Shown piece after piece: positions 61,989 to 64,000 of a stretch of 64,000 bases of DNA. The first letter of the stretch is position 1. Each line of letters starts with the position of its first letter. This DNA is from Ruminococcus sp. (lineage in GTDB: Bacteria > Bacillota > Clostridia > Oscillospirales > Ruminococcaceae). A program made the position numbers and the translations under genes. The notes under the pieces were generated by a model. The model searched no databases. It was not told the origin of the DNA and worked only from the letters and a program-made list of their open reading frames with translations. The stretch covers positions 1 to 64,000 of the forward strand of contig JAEELF010000009.1 in the NCBI GenBank assembly GCA_016288815.1. The letters run 5' to 3'.

Positions 61989-62484
61989 TTTCTTCAGCTG
62001 CCTCAGCAGGCTCGTCCTTTTTCTTGAAAACGAATATCTTGCTGATGACGTAGTTGAGTATCAGCACGACAATGTTGGCGATGATCTTCATCACCCAGTA
62101 GTTGATGTGGATAAGTCCGTATCCGACGGTCATCATGACCCACTCCACAGCAAGGGTAGCCAGTCTGCCGCCGTAGAACGAGGCTGCCTCGCGGGATATC
62201 TCCTTCGCGCCCTTTGCATGGGACTCGAACACCCACGCGCGGTTCGTGAGGTAGGCGAAGGTCACGGCGCATATCCACGATATTACCGTGCTGACGTTCC
62301 CGACGGTGACGTCGCCGCATCCGCCTTTTTCAAGGAAGTATTTGGATATTCCCGCTGTGATGAAGCTCACTGCCGTGGTGAGCACGCCGAAGAAGAGGTA
62401 CAGCCACTTCTCCTCGTAGTCGAAGTAGAGCTTCTGTATCGGCTTGGGGAATATTTTCACTATCGTGCGTATGAGTTTCTGCAT
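61981..62484 (-). CDS. GtrA-family membrane protein
   Basis: The 167-residue protein has four predicted helices in the GtrA arrangement: YLFFGVLTTAVSFITAGISKYFL, a second helix with VISWICAVTFAYLTNRAWVF (the NRAWVF end is typical), FYGGRLATLAVEWVMMTVGYGLI and IANIVVLILNYVISKIFVF. GtrA proteins are thought to help move lipid-linked sugars across the membrane for surface glycan modification. The last residues are charged. Start at 62484 follows AAAGGATAA. It precedes dusB with 8-bp overlap. Confidence 0.88.
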   Translation of the reverse strand: MQKLIRTIVKIFPKPIQKLYFDYEEKWLYLFFGVLTTAVSFITAGISKYFLEKGGCGDVTVGNVSTVISWICAVTFAYLTNRAWVFESHAKGAKEISREAASFYGGRLATLAVEWVMMTVGYGLIHINYWVMKIIANIVVLILNYVISKIFVFKKKDEPAEAAEENA

Positions 62485-62613
62485 TCTGATTATCCTTTCT
62501 TTTGCATAGGTACTTATCATCATAGCAGATACCGGAGGATTTTTCAAGTCTTTTTTTGCGGAAATCGCGGAAGACGGTCAAAAATGTACTGTGCGGGAGC
62601 TTCTGTCTGTGTC

Positions 62614-62642
62614 TTTACTTTTCCGGAAGAATGTGGTACAAT
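62614..62642 (+). promoter_or_regulatory. Predicted sigma-A promoter of the CPBP protease gene
   Basis: TTTACT (62614-62619), 17-bp spacer, TACAAT (62637-62642), 28 bp before the start codon. Confidence 0.7.
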
Positions 62643-62670
62643 GTTTATATCCCTGAAAAGGAGGTACGCT

Positions 62671-63849
62671 ATGTCCGAGAATATCACCCCCGAACACTAC
62701 CGCGCAGAGATAGCCGCGCTCAATAACGAGATATACCGGCTCTCACGTCCTGCGCCTTCACATACCATAGATCCGCTTGACCCCTTCGGCAACCCCACCG
62801 AATACCACAGCTTCCGCTCCGATTATTCCTCTGTCCTCCCCGAGATGACCGCTCCCAACGCGGAGATACCTCTCGAGCCGGACGACGGCGAGCGCCGCCG
62901 TCTCCGCCGCTCCTACTCCATAGGCGGGTGGTGTCTGCTGCTTCAGTTCGCGTTGGTGGACGTCCTTATCTACGGGCTGCTCCTGCTGTTCCGCGCGATA
63001 CTGATGAAGATCAACCCCGGCTGGGACAGCCTCGACGCTTACTACTACCTCCGCGGCACCTCGATGATGATCGGTATAAGCCTGATAGTCTATGCCTTTT
63101 CCAACGTCTTCACGGCTATGCTCGGTCTGAAATGGTCGCGGACGGACGCCACCGAGCTGACCCGCACCCGCGAGCTCACCTTCGGCAGGATAGCCGCCTA
63201 CTGCCTCATCGGAATTATGCTCCGGAACGTGGCTATTTACGCTTCCGCCGGTATCGAGACGATAGTCGATAAATTCGGCTACACCACCCACACCCTCAAC
63301 ACGGGCGGGCTCGCGGAATCGACCCTCGGACAAGCTGTCATGCTCGCTTACACCTGTATCGTCGCGCCGGTCACGGAGGAGCTGTTCTTCCGCGGTATGC
63401 TCCTGCGGACGTTTTCCAAGGCGAACCAGCGCTTCGCGGTATTCGCGTCGGCGGTGTTCTTCGGGCTCGTCCACGGGAATGTCCCGCAGTTCCTGCTGGC
63501 GTTCATCCTGGGCGTTTTCTTCGCGCATATCACCCTGCGCCACGGCTCTGTGATACCCTCGATAATCGTACACAGCTTCATCAACTCATTCTCCTCGCTG
63601 TACGCATTTCTCGTCGGAGAACTTGACGATTCGGCGTACCTTGTACTCGCGCTCGCCATGCTACTGCTCAACACCACGGGCTTCCTCGTGCTGCTGTTCT
63701 TCCGCGCGGAGAACAAGATACCCGCTACTACTCCCGCGCAGAGCCGGCGAGGTCTTCCCGTTGCGGCGATGTCTGTACCGCTCGCGGCTGCTTTCGTTCT
63801 CCTCGCGGGAAAGATGATACTTGAGCTGTTCGGAGTGACCCTGCTGTGA
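62671..63849 (+). CDS. CPBP-family intramembrane metalloprotease (CAAX protease-like)
   Basis: The 392-residue membrane protein has a soluble N-terminal region of about 80 residues and eight or so helices. The catalytic motifs of the CPBP (Abi) family are present: EELFFRG (about 247-253), the histidine in FFGLVHGN (about 275-282) and the third motif HSFINSF (about 312-318). Members cleave within or near the membrane; some serve in bacteriocin immunity or protein sorting. The role here is unknown. Start at 62671 follows AAAAGGAGGT; the much longer open frame from 61945 is not coding, since it lies opposite dusB and the GtrA gene. Confidence 0.9.
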   Translation: MSENITPEHYRAEIAALNNEIYRLSRPAPSHTIDPLDPFGNPTEYHSFRSDYSSVLPEMTAPNAEIPLEPDDGERRRLRRSYSIGGWCLLLQFALVDVLIYGLLLLFRAILMKINPGWDSLDAYYYLRGTSMMIGISLIVYAFSNVFTAMLGLKWSRTDATELTRTRELTFGRIAAYCLIGIMLRNVAIYASAGIETIVDKFGYTTHTLNTGGLAESTLGQAVMLAYTCIVAPVTEELFFRGMLLRTFSKANQRFAVFASAVFFGLVHGNVPQFLLAFILGVFFAHITLRHGSVIPSIIVHSFINSFSSLYAFLVGELDDSAYLVLALAMLLLNTTGFLVLLFFRAENKIPATTPAQSRRGLPVAAMSVPLAAAFVLLAGKMILELFGVTLL

Positions 63850-63884
63850 ATATCATATCCTTATGACGCTCCGTCACAATTACA

Positions 63885-63916
63885 AAGCCCCGAGGCAATG
63901 CCCCGGGGCTCGTTTT
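63885..63916. terminator. Terminator between the CPBP gene and the partial last gene
   Basis: AGCCCCGAGGCA-A-TGCCCCGGGGCT with T-rich sequence on the plus strand; lies between convergent genes. Confidence 0.75.
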
Positions 63917-63938
63917 GTGTATGTTTTTCGGAAGCTCA

Positions 63939-64000
63939 TCAGCCCGCATTGGAATACTCCGGGGAGATCTTCAGCTCCCCGCGCTTCACGCGGCTCCAGA
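63939..64000 (-). CDS. C-terminal end of an unidentified gene, 5' part beyond the window
   Basis: The last 19 codons read WSRVKRGELKISPEYSNAG and end in TGA at 63939-63941. The frame is open to the window edge, follows a terminator in the expected orientation and has ordinary codons, so it is probably the end of a real gene. The fragment is too short to name. Confidence 0.5.
   Translation of the reverse strand, partial: WSRVKRGELKISPEYSNAG

Noticed and set aside
61945..62670. Upstream extension of the CPBP protease frame
   Set aside because: It runs opposite the GtrA and dusB genes, and a good promoter and ribosome binding site lie directly before the ATG at 62671.

Overview
The window comes from a genome-scale contig of a Gram-positive, cellulosome-forming, probably spore-forming anaerobe, most like Ruminococcus flavefaciens and its rumen or gut relatives. 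The main evidence is a complete scaffoldin cluster at 47.2-58.9 kb (minus strand) whose gene order matches the sca cluster of R. flavefaciens: scaC, scaA, scaB, a cttA-position gene, then scaE. A dockerin protein lies elsewhere at 38.3 kb. Sporulation genes (spo0A, spoIVB, sigG, dpaA/dpaB) are spread over the window. Housekeeping DNA is GC-rich, while the scaffoldin genes and the ribosomal protein genes use visibly different, more A/T-ending codons. No tRNA, rRNA, CRISPR array, phage or transposase gene was seen.

Layout. 0-5.2 kb: the 5' part of radA, a lipoprotein, a PH-domain membrane protein cut by an amber codon inside a zinc ribbon, and a PhoB/PhoR-type two-component pair. 5.2-10 kb: a minus-strand operon of two M16 peptidase-like proteins, lgt (with a long acidic tail) and folD. 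10-18.7 kb: a CNNM/CBS membrane protein, rplJ-rplL with an L10 leader, an HTH-cupin-acyl-CoA synthetase fusion, aspartate kinase and asparagine synthase. 18.8-28.5 kb: a flavin reductase-like protein, spo0A, an operon of GH95, GH26 and a degenerate HAD protein, small proteins, spoIVB and HPr. 28.8-37 kb: trmD and rimM separated by a hairpin array, purB, proS, RNase HI, dpaA/dpaB. 37-47 kb: sigG, a CAP-dockerin protein, two tandem pairs of paralogous lipoproteins, a DUF2726 protein, an AEC transporter, a U32-like protein and a TtcA-like enzyme. 47-59 kb: the sca cluster, preceded by a structured leader candidate. 59-64 kb: a CapA-like lipoprotein, dusB with a GtrA protein, a CPBP protease and the end of an unknown gene.

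How the sca genes should work together (inferred from R. flavefaciens): ScaE is a single cohesin attached to the wall by sortase. Its cohesin holds the related X-dockerins of ScaB and of the cttA-position protein. ScaB carries nine cohesins in two sequence groups: three resemble the second cohesin of ScaA and six form another group that would take ScaA. ScaA carries two cohesins and ScaC is a one-cohesin adaptor that changes dockerin specificity. Dockerin enzymes are not in this window; the only other dockerin protein is the CAP-domain protein at 38 kb.

Intergenic DNA holds several repeat families: a palindrome family around CCAAAGGG..CCCTTTGG, a second family beginning CCGTATGCGATG, a 38-bp tandem repeat, and short elements bounded by GTAGGGG-type ends. 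Most predicted promoters have a 17-bp spacer between recognisable -35 and -10 boxes.
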